NCBI GenBank assembly: GCA_964478165.1
Contig: CAYZGU010000026.1
Span: 61,811 to 125,810, forward strand
Source of the DNA: CAYZGU01 sp964478165
GTDB lineage: Bacteria; Poribacteria; WGA-4E; JAJDTR01
Reading direction: 5' to 3'
Length of the DNA stretch: 64,000 nucleotides
Part shown: in pieces, positions 1 through 8,867 of the stretch
How the letters are laid out: each line of letters opens with the position of its first letter
Numbering within the stretch: the first letter of the stretch is position 1
Made by a program: the position numbers and the translations under genes
Notes under the pieces: generated by a model
The model's input: only the letters and a program-made list of their open reading frames with translations
The model's database searches: none
Told to the model about the DNA's origin: nothing

Positions 1-891
1 ACTGGACAACTCGTACCCAGCGGAAGAGAACTGTTCAAAGGCATAGGAATGCCATTGACGTTTGGTTTTCCAGCCGACTACAGCCACGTCTTTTCCGTTG
101 AGAACGTCTCTTGAATACAAGGCATTAAACGGCAATTCCATCTGATATACAGTAATACTATCGGGATCCAGATCAATGCTTTTTTCGACAGTCTCGCGCC
201 AACTCCCCCACGTTTCACCAACCATTCCGGCAATTAGGTCTATGTTCACTTGATCGAAATCAAGTTCCTTAATCCAGGGCATTACCTCAACCACCTCTTT
301 GGACAGATGTGCTCTGCCGTTTTCGGACAAGATTTCATCGTTGAAATTTTCAACGCCAAGACTCAATCGCGTAACACCAATGCCTTTGATAGCCTCCAAT
401 TTCGTTTGCGTCAGAGTACCGGGTTCACACTCAAAAGTGACTTCCTCAGCCGTATCCCATGGGATTATGGCTCTAACTTGCTGCACAAATGCTGTCAAAT
501 GCTTTGCGCTAATGTACGAGGGAGTACCCCCACCGAAATAGACAAATGCTAAAGGCCTTCCTCGAATAGCGGCCACCTCACTGTAAAGTTCAATCTCTTT
601 CGTTAGAGCATCAAGATAGGTCTGAATGTCAGAACTATTTTTATCGGTAAACACCCGAAAGTAACAGAATTTGCATCGCTTTCGGCAAAACGGAATATGC
701 AGGTACAAACCCAACGTGGCCTCAGAAGAGGGCGCGGAACTTAAAACATGAGTTGCCTGGGGAATGGTCGCCTTATCCCAAAAGGAATAGGGTGGGTAGT
801 TCGAAACAAATACACTCCCAACTTCGGCCTTCTCGGAAGTCTGGCGTGTCGTCCTCAGTTGTCGTTTATCCACCGTTAGCTGGTCAATCAT
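1..891 (-). CDS. HemW/coproporphyrinogen III oxidase-like radical SAM protein (partial)
   Basis: Read on the minus strand from an ATG at 891 and open to the left edge, so the C-terminus is missing (297 codons visible). The radical SAM cluster motif CRKRCKFC gives cysteines at residues 69, 73 and 76, followed by an aromatic-rich stretch and a glycine-rich FGGGTPS SAM-binding motif, as in the HemW/HemN class. It lacks a visible SPASM region, so it is not a PqqE/MftC-type peptide maturase. It starts 7 bases after the stop of the preceding propeller gene and is the last visible gene of a nine-gene operon. Heme chaperone, oxygen-independent coproporphyrinogen oxidase or a different radical chemistry are all possible; the context of alcohol and aldehyde enzymes favours a specialised role. 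The family call is secure, the substrate is unknown. Confidence 0.85.
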   Translation of the reverse strand, partial: MIDQLTVDKRQLRTTRQTSEKAEVGSVFVSNYPPYSFWDKATIPQATHVLSSAPSSEATLGLYLHIPFCRKRCKFCYFRVFTDKNSSDIQTYLDALTKEIELYSEVAAIRGRPLAFVYFGGGTPSYISAKHLTAFVQQVRAIIPWDTAEEVTFECEPGTLTQTKLEAIKGIGVTRLSLGVENFNDEILSENGRAHLSKEVVEVMPWIKELDFDQVNIDLIAGMVGETWGSWRETVEKSIDLDPDSITVYQMELPFNALYSRDVLNGKDVAVVGWKTKRQWHSYAFEQFSSAGYELSS

Positions 892-898
892 TCTTCCC

Positions 899-2056
899 TT
901 AGTCTCCAAAACAGTAGAAGTTTCCGTTATCCGAACCGATTAAAAGCTTGCCAGCAGAAACGCTCGGAGATGCTATAATCGCTGAACCAGTTACGAACTC
1001 CCAAACCTTCTCACCCGAGCTAATGTTCAGCGAGTATATCACGCCAGCTGTTGTTGCAAAATACACGCGGCCATGAACAATTACGGGCGAAGAGTCAACA
1101 CGTGCTTGGGCGGCAAAAGTCCACACGCTCTCACCCGTTCGCGGGTTGAGGGCGTGAATCATCTTGTCTCGCCCACCGACGATGACTACGGTCTCACTCA
1201 CAGCCGCCGAAGCATAAAATGGAAATTGGTAATGCTCATGTTCGTAACGCCAAAGCATCTTCGCGTTCTGAAGATCAACCGCCACAACCTGACTGGCAAA
1301 TGTCCCGACATAGGCTGTGTTCTTAAGAACCGCGGCGCTCGCGGCAACATAGCTTCCGAGCTTAATCTTCCTTTTTTCATCGCCATTCTCCAAGCTGACT
1401 AAGCGCATATAACTATCACACCCCATAATGACCGCAGTTTCACTAGTAATGGACGGTGTGCTATGAACGTACCCCTCGGTTTCGATCTTCCAGATTAAGC
1501 TTCCATTAGTCGTATCCAGACAATATATCCACTGATCATAAGAACCAAACAAAACACGATTTACAGCAACATTTGCGGATGAGACGATCTCAGCATCAGT
1601 TTGAAAAATCCATCTAGCTTCACCAGTTCGAACATCTATCGAGTGGAAAACCCCTGCTCCATCACCAAAGTACACCGAATCTTTGGACACTGCTGGCGAA
1701 GAGTTTATCTCGTCCAGCGCCTGATATTTCCATTTGAGTTTGCCGGTGTCGAGGATTACCGCATATAGATAGCCATCCCGCGCGCCAAAGTACGCTACCC
1801 CCTTAGAGATGGCCGCCGTCGATTCAATACCGTCTCCTGCTTCAAATGTCCAGAGCAGCTGAAGGTTTTCGGGCAACGCGCTAGTGGACACACCGGTCAG
1901 TTGTCGATTACCACGAAAGCTAGGCCAATCTTCTGCACGAGCTTCGTGCTGTCCATGAATAGCGATTAGAACATACATCAGAAAAACACGAAAGATGACA
2001 CGTGAGGAGCATCGGGCAATTCGAAATCGAGTACAACTTTTAGTATGCCAGTTCAT
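899..2056 (-). CDS. Exported PQQ-type beta-propeller protein (385 aa)
   Basis: The N-terminus carries basic residues, a hydrophobic stretch at about residues 18-34 and an Ala-x-Ala-like cleavage site just before the EDWPSFRGN segment, which marks the mature start of many BamB/PQQ-like proteins. The rest is a run of propeller blades with repeated patterns such as GxVYFGxxDGxLYxxxxxTGxxxW. It probably folds into an extracytoplasmic PQQ-like (quinoprotein-type) propeller. Whether it binds PQQ cannot be told: the dehydrogenase-type vicinal disulfide was not recognised. Its start overlaps the end of the iron alcohol dehydrogenase gene by 17 bases, implying translational coupling. It is the third and shortest PQQ-type propeller of the operon. 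Confidence 0.8.
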   Translation of the reverse strand: MNWHTKSCTRFRIARCSSRVIFRVFLMYVLIAIHGQHEARAEDWPSFRGNRQLTGVSTSALPENLQLLWTFEAGDGIESTAAISKGVAYFGARDGYLYAVILDTGKLKWKYQALDEINSSPAVSKDSVYFGDGAGVFHSIDVRTGEARWIFQTDAEIVSSANVAVNRVLFGSYDQWIYCLDTTNGSLIWKIETEGYVHSTPSITSETAVIMGCDSYMRLVSLENGDEKRKIKLGSYVAASAAVLKNTAYVGTFASQVVAVDLQNAKMLWRYEHEHYQFPFYASAAVSETVVIVGGRDKMIHALNPRTGESVWTFAAQARVDSSPVIVHGRVYFATTAGVIYSLNISSGEKVWEFVTGSAIIASPSVSAGKLLIGSDNGNFYCFGD

Positions 2057-3149
2057 AGAGTCGAAGCAATTCCATTTCGTTCACGGGACGCGGATTAAAT
2101 TTGCCTGTCCATTGTTTCGCGGCCTCCGCCGCGAGTCTTGGAAAATCCTCCCGACGAACGTCCAAATCCCGTAACCGCTCTTCAAGCCCCGCTACGGATT
2201 TCAATTCGACAATTCTTTCCTGGAGCAAAGAGATACCCAGACCTTGATAAAGCTCACTCCGTTCTTCCTTGTTAAATTGGATCACATGAGGAAGCATAAT
2301 CCCGACTGACACCCCATGGGTTATGCCGTACCTCGCAGTCAGCGGATTCGCACAAGCGTGTGCGGCACCGAGCATCGAATTTTCTACGGCCGCGCCCGCC
2401 AAATGCGCCCCAAGTAACATCTGGCTTCGAGCTTCCATGTCTTGCGGTTGCGTCATCACTACCTCAAAACTACCTTCGAGTAAACGCCACGCCTCTTTTG
2501 CAAACATCCGAGAGATTGAGTTCCGACTGATTGTGACAAAGCTTTCCAAAGCATGCGAAATAGCGTCAATTCCCGTCGCTGCAACTACCGCTCTTGGCAC
2601 GCTTGTGGTTAACTCAGGATCGAGGATAACAGTTCGAAATCGGGCATTTTTGTCGCCACAAGCCATTTTAACATGCGTTCCCTCCTGAGCAATTAACGCA
2701 AAAGATTGCGCCTCGCTGCCTGAACCTGCTGTAGTAGGAATACCGATAGACGGCAACATCAATTGCGTTGCTTTGTCTGATCCCCAATAATCCTCCATCT
2801 CGCCACCGTTAGTCAAGATAAAGTTGATTCCTTTGGCACAGTCCATTGCACTTCCTCCACCCAAGCCAATAATCAGATCTATACCACCTTGAGTCTCGGC
2901 AAACCTTACCCCATCTTGAACATGCCGTGTTGTTGGATGTTCCTCGACACGATCGAAAACAGTAGCATCGATAAGTTCTTTTCGAAGAGAGTGTAGAGCC
3001 TTTTCCAGAATCCCCGCCTCTACAATTCCTGAGTCAGTGACAATCAATATGTGATGCGCACTAAGGTCTCGCGCCAACCTCCCCAATTGGTCCAGCGTAT
3101 GCGCTCCAAAAACAACACGAGTACTGGGCTGAAAATCAAAACATTGCAT
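2040..3149 (-). CDS. Iron-containing (group III) alcohol dehydrogenase
   Basis: This 369-residue protein has the usual length and fold signature of group III metal-dependent alcohol dehydrogenases. A GGGSAMD nucleotide-binding motif lies at 97-103 and the TTAGSGSE motif at 139-146. The metal ligands can be placed at Asp195, His199, His264 and His278. Such enzymes interconvert aldehydes or ketones and alcohols with NAD(P). It begins 29 bases after the creatininase-family gene and overlaps the following propeller gene. With the upstream LuxC-like and LuxE-like genes it could finish a path from carboxylic acid through aldehyde to alcohol, or run it in reverse. Family assignment is firm; the substrate and direction are inference. 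Confidence 0.9.
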   Translation of the reverse strand: MQCFDFQPSTRVVFGAHTLDQLGRLARDLSAHHILIVTDSGIVEAGILEKALHSLRKELIDATVFDRVEEHPTTRHVQDGVRFAETQGGIDLIIGLGGGSAMDCAKGINFILTNGGEMEDYWGSDKATQLMLPSIGIPTTAGSGSEAQSFALIAQEGTHVKMACGDKNARFRTVILDPELTTSVPRAVVAATGIDAISHALESFVTISRNSISRMFAKEAWRLLEGSFEVVMTQPQDMEARSQMLLGAHLAGAAVENSMLGAAHACANPLTARYGITHGVSVGIMLPHVIQFNKEERSELYQGLGISLLQERIVELKSVAGLEERLRDLDVRREDFPRLAAEAAKQWTGKFNPRPVNEMELLRLYELAY

Positions 3150-3178
3150 AATTGAAATCGAAACAAGGTCTACCAGAC

Positions 3179-3925
3179 TTAGCCAAAGGGACGCAATACT
3201 CGGATTTGCCTAATCTGTGCAGCAATTTCATCCGCAGACGCGTCGAGCATACGCTCGCCTTTTTCAGCATTCGCGGGTGTCGGATCGCCGACTCCACCGT
3301 GGTTTGTACGCTGATCGAACCGATGATATGATGACATTCCCTCAACTCGCATGCCTTCGCGCTCGCCATCCCGCTCTAACCTGTCTGTGCGTACTAGACT
3401 GGGGTCTATCGCCATAATCATGGAAGTCTCGGTCTCACCGGAATGTCCTGAACCAGCAGCCCCCAACTCACGTATTTCATCGAGAGTATCGCCCCTAGCC
3501 CAGGCCCAGCAGGAATAGAATTCCGCACCACTGTCGCCGTACCTCTCCATTAGCCGTTGGAGTAACACCGAAACGTTCGCACTATTTCCGCCATGACTGT
3601 TTTGAACCAATATTTTTTTGAATCCGTGTTGCACCACGGAAGCAACGATGTCCATCATCATCAAGAGGTGGGTTTCCGAAAGGGCACTAATGGTACCAGG
3701 ATATCTCATGTGATGCTGTGAGTATCCGAACCACTGCACCGGAAGGACTAGAACATCATCGGGACCACGTTCATGAACTCGAATCGCAACTTCCCCTCCG
3801 ATAAGACTATCGGTAAACACTGGAAGGTGTAGGCTGTGTTGTTCACAGGACGCGACCGGTATCAGCACAACGATATCTCGTGGCAGTGCATCTATTTCTG
3901 GATAGGTAAGTTCCGCCAGGATCAT
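3179..3925 (-). CDS. Creatininase-family metal-dependent amidohydrolase
   Basis: The 248-residue protein shows the creatininase-family metal-site motifs: EQHSLHLPVFTDS at 28-40, HGGN at 111-114 and a later GHSGETETS segment supplying the last acidic ligand. Members hydrolyse creatinine or cyclic amides, formamides (the FAPy deformylase group), or the C-terminal dipeptide in mycofactocin maturation (MftE). The ATG at 3925 overlaps the stop of the aldehyde dehydrogenase gene as ATGA, so the two are translationally coupled. No mycofactocin precursor peptide or MftC is visible, so an MftE role is not supported. The hydrolase family is clear and the substrate open. Confidence 0.87.
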   Translation of the reverse strand: MILAELTYPEIDALPRDIVVLIPVASCEQHSLHLPVFTDSLIGGEVAIRVHERGPDDVLVLPVQWFGYSQHHMRYPGTISALSETHLLMMMDIVASVVQHGFKKILVQNSHGGNSANVSVLLQRLMERYGDSGAEFYSCWAWARGDTLDEIRELGAAGSGHSGETETSMIMAIDPSLVRTDRLERDGEREGMRVEGMSSYHRFDQRTNHGGVGDPTPANAEKGERMLDASADEIAAQIRQIRVLRPFG

Positions 3926-5352
3926 GTCGTTTCCCCCATGATGGCTAACGCCCGTTGTCGATAAAGGAACTCAAACAAATTCCCTTCATGCGGCTGTTCC
4001 CAGGAAATTTGGTTTGTTGGAATGGGGCCGAGATTCAAACATTCGACGTCAACAGAACAGAGCAGTTCGCGAATATACTCTTTGTCCTCGGTAATGGCAG
4101 TGACGACCAAAGATGGGCCCATCCGTTGTAACGTCTCGCGTTGAGGAGTTTCTACAACACTGACAAAGGGGAATAACAGCTCGGTATTAGCCAGTGGATG
4201 CCCAGCATCTTCACACCAAATGACTGTGGGAAGAACAAAAGTACAACCATCTGCTTCAACAACCCTCTTCGTTCCCCGGATTTCGGCTGTAAGATCTGCG
4301 GCACCAGGAATCTTAAGCTGGTTGTCAATCAGGGTTGAGATCTGGTGCGCACGTTTTGCATCTGTGAAAGCGGCAATCTCCGCCTTCGGATGATCAAGCG
4401 GTTTCGCGTCAATGCATGCCAGTCGTTTTGCCAAAGCGACAGCAATTTCCCAACCACATGCTGGCACCCACACACTAGAAGCGTTAATACAAGATCTACC
4501 CCCGTTGTCAACGGCAGAAGTGACAATGACATCCAGATAGCTTTCCCATTCGGAAATCCTATCCGCCGCGATGACAATCTTACTTCGACCCGGTCCATGA
4601 ATCTGTACACGAGGATCACCTACCCAGGAAGCCACTGTCGCGCCACTGCCAAAGAGCAAAGATCTCCGACAACGGGCTAGCATTTCCGACACACCCGAAT
4701 AATCCGTTGGATAGAATCCGAACATTTCCTGTGGACAGCCCGCTTCGAGAAAGGCTTGTATAATACGGTAAGGCGTCCAGGGTTCCTGACTTCCGGGTTT
4801 CAAGACAAGTGGGGTTTTCAATGGAATCGCCGGCAACCACAGAGAATGCACTCCCGGAGAATTACTCGGAAGCACAGCGCCGAGTTGGTTGGTTTGGGAC
4901 ACATAATTCAAAAGACGACCATCTTGTATCACCCAACCAGCATCAAGAAGAGAGAGATCCAACTCACGCGTCAATCCACCCAAAACGGCTTCCATCTCGT
5001 CTAGCACTAACTGGATCTTGTTCATATTCTTCCAGCAGAGTGATTGCGGCATTCCCGTGGTAGCGGAGAGCTGACAAACATACTCACTGGGAGACTGAAC
5101 TTCACCATCCAGAGGGAGTTCCGAACCTACAAACAGCCTCGCGGCCTTTTTACAAATCGCTAGCAAATCTGACACCGAAAAATCATTGAGAAAACATCTG
5201 TCCTCTTGCAACTCGCACAAGTCTTTCGCGATCAAACCGCAATTTGCCTGGCTTACAATTGCTAGCGGTTCACCTGTGTTGATATGCGAGAGACGGACGA
5301 CTTCCAAGCTCTTATAGGGGCGTCCGGCCCTTAATATGGGAATGTGTATCAT
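3922..5352 (-). CDS. Aldehyde dehydrogenase superfamily protein, LuxC/acyl-CoA reductase-like
   Basis: The frame can be extended to a TTG at 5430, inside the preceding gene, but the first ATG is at 5352 and gives a 476-residue product, close to LuxC length. The nucleophile is in GGRSCINASS, Cys288 with the 5352 start. The Rossmann region contains a substrate and cofactor loop with the KPGS motif. Where hydrolytic aldehyde dehydrogenases carry the general-base Glu-Leu-Gly-Gly, this protein has a HGPGRSK stretch without glutamate, as in CoA-acylating aldehyde dehydrogenases and LuxC. It therefore probably reduces an acyl thioester to an aldehyde or does the reverse. Neighbouring LuxE-like and alcohol dehydrogenase genes support this. 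The exact subfamily is inference. Confidence 0.8.
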   Translation of the reverse strand: MIHIPILRAGRPYKSLEVVRLSHINTGEPLAIVSQANCGLIAKDLCELQEDRCFLNDFSVSDLLAICKKAARLFVGSELPLDGEVQSPSEYVCQLSATTGMPQSLCWKNMNKIQLVLDEMEAVLGGLTRELDLSLLDAGWVIQDGRLLNYVSQTNQLGAVLPSNSPGVHSLWLPAIPLKTPLVLKPGSQEPWTPYRIIQAFLEAGCPQEMFGFYPTDYSGVSEMLARCRRSLLFGSGATVASWVGDPRVQIHGPGRSKIVIAADRISEWESYLDVIVTSAVDNGGRSCINASSVWVPACGWEIAVALAKRLACIDAKPLDHPKAEIAAFTDAKRAHQISTLIDNQLKIPGAADLTAEIRGTKRVVEADGCTFVLPTVIWCEDAGHPLANTELLFPFVSVVETPQRETLQRMGPSLVVTAITEDKEYIRELLCSVDVECLNLGPIPTNQISWEQPHEGNLFEFLYRQRALAIMGETT

Positions 5353-5405
5353 AAGTGAAATTGTCGCAACAAAAACAAGTACGTGTCTTGGTACCAAGCG
5401 AGTCT

Positions 5406-6107
5406 TCAGATTCTTACTCGCACAATCCAACCAGAAGTCGCATCACAGTAGAGGAGATCTTCATCAAAAAGAGACAGACCGTGCGGTTCAGGATGTGGTT
5501 CGGGCACTCCGATTCTATCCAATTCCCGCCCATCCTCCAAATGCAACTTGACGATGACTCGTTTCGATGTATGAACTACCCAAATCCCGTCCGTTACCCG
5601 GACCATGCCGTGTCCTCGCTCATAGGGCAGCGGGATTGTGTGCTGTATCGACCAATCAGAGATTCTAAGTTTGTGTAAGACCTGGTGCTTGAGTGCCTGA
5701 ACCCAGAGATGGCCTTCTTCGTAGAAGTCGTAGGCAATTCCGTGCGTACCGCCATCCCGGGGTAGCGGGTTTCGTTCCAAGGTCTCGCCAGTTCTTGCAT
5801 CAACTTTAAGAATCTCGCTTTCGCCGCGCTTTGCATCGGTGATACGTGCTGCTCGCCATCGACTGCCACTACCATTGGCTGTTAACCATAGCGCTCCTCC
5901 TCCAAACGTCATACCACTGGTATTCGATGATTCACTCACAATCTCCGAGGAAAGCTTAGGTACCCCATATTCAGAGGTCTCCCCAATCTCCATCAAGGCA
6001 ATTCGGTCGGTAATCTGATCGGCAATCCACACCCCTTCATCCGTCAGCTGTAAACCATTGGGCATTGCATATGGTGCACGAAACACTTTCTCAATTTGTC
6101 TAGTCAT
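5406..6107 (-). CDS. Vgb/SMP-30-like beta-propeller protein
   Basis: A 233-residue protein without an obvious signal peptide. It begins with a phrase typical of streptogramin lyase (Vgb)/SMP-30-like propellers, PYAMPNGLQL, and has repeated blade patterns such as GVWIAD, ALWLTANG, LWVQALKHQ and GIWVVHTS. Proteins of this type are often calcium-dependent lactonases or lyases, but many are uncharacterised binding scaffolds. No catalytic residue set could be assigned with confidence. It lies between the LuxE-like and LuxC-like genes in the same orientation, 126 bases from the former. The fold call is good; the activity is unknown. Confidence 0.7.
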   Translation of the reverse strand: MTRQIEKVFRAPYAMPNGLQLTDEGVWIADQITDRIALMEIGETSEYGVPKLSSEIVSESSNTSGMTFGGGALWLTANGSGSRWRAARITDAKRGESEILKVDARTGETLERNPLPRDGGTHGIAYDFYEEGHLWVQALKHQVLHKLRISDWSIQHTIPLPYERGHGMVRVTDGIWVVHTSKRVIVKLHLEDGRELDRIGVPEPHPEPHGLSLFDEDLLYCDATSGWIVRVRI

Positions 6108-6233
6108 TGAGATTGCGATTTTCCTTTCGTATGCGTTTCATTATGGAGTAAAATTTCGGGGCAGTGGACGACTAACTTGTGTCAAACCCTTCTTAATCCG
6201 TAGATCGCCTCAGGGCTCACACCAATTCCAGTT

Positions 6234-7388
6234 CTAGTAGACCCCCACGACGACAGACTCTTGGATTTCTGAAAACAATCGTAAGTTCCCAACACCATCC
6301 CACGGATAATTCTCAATCGGTTTGGCACGTTCTCCTTCGTCCCTTTCTAGGAAGCCCGGCATGAAAAATTCCCTTGTCAGAGTAGTCAACATAACACGAC
6401 CCGTTTCCCCGTAATCAACAGTCTCTTTTCCACTATCGGAATGCACTAATTCTATTACAGCACGAGGCTGAGGCGCGTAGTAAATAATCGCATAGTCGTC
6501 AGCAGAAACAAAGGGCTTACAAGCCGCTAAGCCCATCAGTGTGTTTCCGTAGGTTGGTACAAACTCGATGCCCGGCACTAATTCCTCCCGAGCGAAGCGG
6601 TGAAATTGTGCACTCATCTCTGTCCCACCACAAAAAATCCCTTTGATACCAAACTTTCGTAGTGAGATTTTTTCGCACAGCGCTTCGAGAAGCTTCGGCG
6701 TCGTAAACAGGCATTGGATATCACCGTGAGACTTTAGAATATTCAATGCCTGATCAATGATGTGGGTCTTATAGACCTCCAACTCCAATTCTTTTCCATG
6801 TTTCACAAGCTTGTTCACCCATCGAGGATCTAGATCTACAAAAAAACACATCCCCTCTCTATGCTGTGCGAGATGTTCAACGGCAAGACGAAGTCTTCTT
6901 GGGCCCGTTGGGCCGAGCATTAGCCAATCGCTTCCACGCGGGAACCCCACATCGCAGAGCCCATCGCTAAATACTTCATAATCTGTCTGGAAATCACAGA
7001 TGTTAATACGTGCCTTCGGAATGCCAGTAGAACCACCGGTTTCAAACACATAAACCGGTTCATTTTCATAAGCTTTGGGCAGCCAACGTCGCACTGCCCC
7101 AACTCGCAACCATTCGTCCTGGAAATGTCCGAGAAGCTTTAGGTCATCGTAACCCCCTACTTCTTTACGAGGATCGAAATCCAGTCTCTCCGCAAATTCC
7201 AACCAAAATGGACAACCAGTTTGCGGATTAAAGTGCCACTGGACGATCTCACGAACATGCGTGTCGAGTTGCTGACGTGCCTCGCTAACTTTTTGCGAAA
7301 GAGATTGACTTAAGATTTCCATATGACCAAGTTCGTCTCCATAAATAGACCGTCCGGGGGACTTCCCTGCGTTTCGCCTTGAACCCAT
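6234..7388 (-). CDS. LuxE/phenylacetate-CoA ligase-like acyl-adenylating enzyme
   Basis: The ATG at 7388 shares its A with the TGA stop of the upstream propeller gene (TGATG), so translation is coupled. The 384-residue protein contains the adenylation loop ETGGSTGIPKA at 116-126 and a later PTYGNTLMG segment matching the second adenylate motif. It resembles LuxE acyl-protein synthetase and the phenylacetate-CoA ligase family. It is shorter than phenylacetate-CoA ligase (about 430 aa), so the C-terminal lid domain is reduced or absent, as in LuxE. It probably activates a carboxylic acid as acyl-AMP and passes it to CoA, a protein or the LuxC-like partner two genes downstream. Substrate unknown. 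Confidence 0.78.
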   Translation of the reverse strand: MGSRRNAGKSPGRSIYGDELGHMEILSQSLSQKVSEARQQLDTHVREIVQWHFNPQTGCPFWLEFAERLDFDPRKEVGGYDDLKLLGHFQDEWLRVGAVRRWLPKAYENEPVYVFETGGSTGIPKARINICDFQTDYEVFSDGLCDVGFPRGSDWLMLGPTGPRRLRLAVEHLAQHREGMCFFVDLDPRWVNKLVKHGKELELEVYKTHIIDQALNILKSHGDIQCLFTTPKLLEALCEKISLRKFGIKGIFCGGTEMSAQFHRFAREELVPGIEFVPTYGNTLMGLAACKPFVSADDYAIIYYAPQPRAVIELVHSDSGKETVDYGETGRVMLTTLTREFFMPGFLERDEGERAKPIENYPWDGVGNLRLFSEIQESVVVGVY

Positions 7389-8842
7389 CAATTCTCCGCA
7401 ATTGCAAAGAGGGTATTACGACTTGCAATGTACAGTACTCCCTCATTTGCAACCGGCGTTGTGTATACGGCACTTCCCATATTGACTTCGAAGATTAACT
7501 CTTTCTTTTTACCGGTTCTCAGAATTGAAACGTCGCCGTCCTCATCACCAATGTAAACTTTTCCGTCTGCAACTAACGGAGATCCCCAGATGGCTGCGAA
7601 AGTATCATAGGTCCAGTAGTGCTCGCCCGTTTTGACATCAAGGCAATAGACAAAACCGCTCAAATCCGCCACATAGAGCAGTCCATCATGAATTGCAGCG
7701 GTCGAGATTGTACGGTGGAATTTTTCATCTCCGAAATGCCAGATTGCGCCATTCTCAGTGACGTCTCCTGTTCCAGTTGCATCGATTGCCCAGAAGTGAC
7801 CGACACCCTCCCCATGCTCCGGATCCTGTCCGACACCAATGTACACCTTTTCATCATAGACAACTGGTGTTGCAATAATCGCGTTACGGGTACCCCGTCC
7901 ACCTAGTTCCCACGCCGAATCTTTGGGATTGCAATCGAATTTCCAAATAAGATTCCCACTCTCGGGTTCAAGCGAGTAGACCCATCCGTCGCCACCCGGC
8001 ATAATCAGCTGAGGCACGCCGTCTATCACCGCATAAGCGGGATTTGACCACTGACCATGCAAAATTCCCTCACCGGGCAAGGCGCTTTCCCACACTAGCT
8101 GTCCTGTGTTTTTATTAACCGCGATAAAACTCGGGGCGAATGGAGAAGGAATATGGACATGCCCCTCGTCAACACCGTTGCCGGTAATCACAAACAGTAA
8201 GTCTCCTACACCGACTGGTGAACAAGTTGCCAAGTTGTGAGGAAAGACATCCAGTTGATCTATCATGTCATAAGTCCAAACCAAATCCCCGTCAATCTCA
8301 CTCGCATCAGTTTCGTCTAGAATTGGCCCATCATTCTCGCCATCCAGAAAGCCTTCGGAATCAATACAGACAATCTCGCAACGATTCGAAACGTAATAAA
8401 GCCGATCTTGCTCAACGAAGGGCGTGGAACAGATTCCCTGTTGCGGCCAATCGTTAACTCTGCCGGCTGGGAGTTTATCATGAGTGGATTGCCAAAGAAA
8501 CGTCCCATCCGATTCGCGAAACGCCATGATGACACCGCGATCGCCAATCAACTTCGGATTGCGCAATCCCTGATTATTTGTCCCAACAAACACTTTGCCG
8601 TCGAAAACAAGCGGTCCCGCATAGGTTTGGGAACCCAAAGTTGTCGTCCATTCTATATTTTCTCCGCTTTTCGGATTCCACTTTTCCGGCAAGCTTGTTT
8701 CAGGAGAGAACAGATTACGCGACGGGGAAAAACCCCACATCGCTGTTTGTTGCGTCGCAGAATTCAATCGCGAAACAGCAACCATCGTCGTGGCTAGAAC
8801 TATGATGCTGACCATAATGTGCGTTCTTGAGACTAGTGACAT
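7388..8842 (-). CDS. Exported PQQ-type beta-propeller protein (484 aa)
   Basis: The start is placed at the ATG at 8842 because an AGAAGGG ribosome site lies six bases upstream; the frame is open further upstream but lacks support. Residues 8-28 form a hydrophobic signal segment. The rest is a quinoprotein-type propeller with blade motifs such as DGKVFVGTNN, ADGKVYIGDEDGDV and VYIGVGQDPEHGEG. Phrases such as AIDATGTGDVTENG recur in the upstream 741-residue propeller, so the two are paralogues. The stop overlaps the LuxE-like start. The role is probably extracytoplasmic; no catalytic domain is attached. Confidence 0.8.
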   Translation of the reverse strand: MSLVSRTHIMVSIIVLATTMVAVSRLNSATQQTAMWGFSPSRNLFSPETSLPEKWNPKSGENIEWTTTLGSQTYAGPLVFDGKVFVGTNNQGLRNPKLIGDRGVIMAFRESDGTFLWQSTHDKLPAGRVNDWPQQGICSTPFVEQDRLYYVSNRCEIVCIDSEGFLDGENDGPILDETDASEIDGDLVWTYDMIDQLDVFPHNLATCSPVGVGDLLFVITGNGVDEGHVHIPSPFAPSFIAVNKNTGQLVWESALPGEGILHGQWSNPAYAVIDGVPQLIMPGGDGWVYSLEPESGNLIWKFDCNPKDSAWELGGRGTRNAIIATPVVYDEKVYIGVGQDPEHGEGVGHFWAIDATGTGDVTENGAIWHFGDEKFHRTISTAAIHDGLLYVADLSGFVYCLDVKTGEHYWTYDTFAAIWGSPLVADGKVYIGDEDGDVSILRTGKKKELIFEVNMGSAVYTTPVANEGVLYIASRNTLFAIAEN

Positions 8843-8867
8843 GCTTTTCCCTTCTAGAGCTGAATTT

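Noticed and set aside
3179..3925. True mycofactocin MftE assignment for the creatininase-family protein
   Set aside because: No precursor peptide, MftB, or SPASM radical SAM gene is visible in the operon.
5353..5430. TTG-initiated N-terminal extension of the LuxC-like aldehyde dehydrogenase
   Set aside because: It overlaps the upstream gene by 25 bases and adds a hydrophobic stretch not expected for the family; the ATG at 5352 gives the LuxC length.
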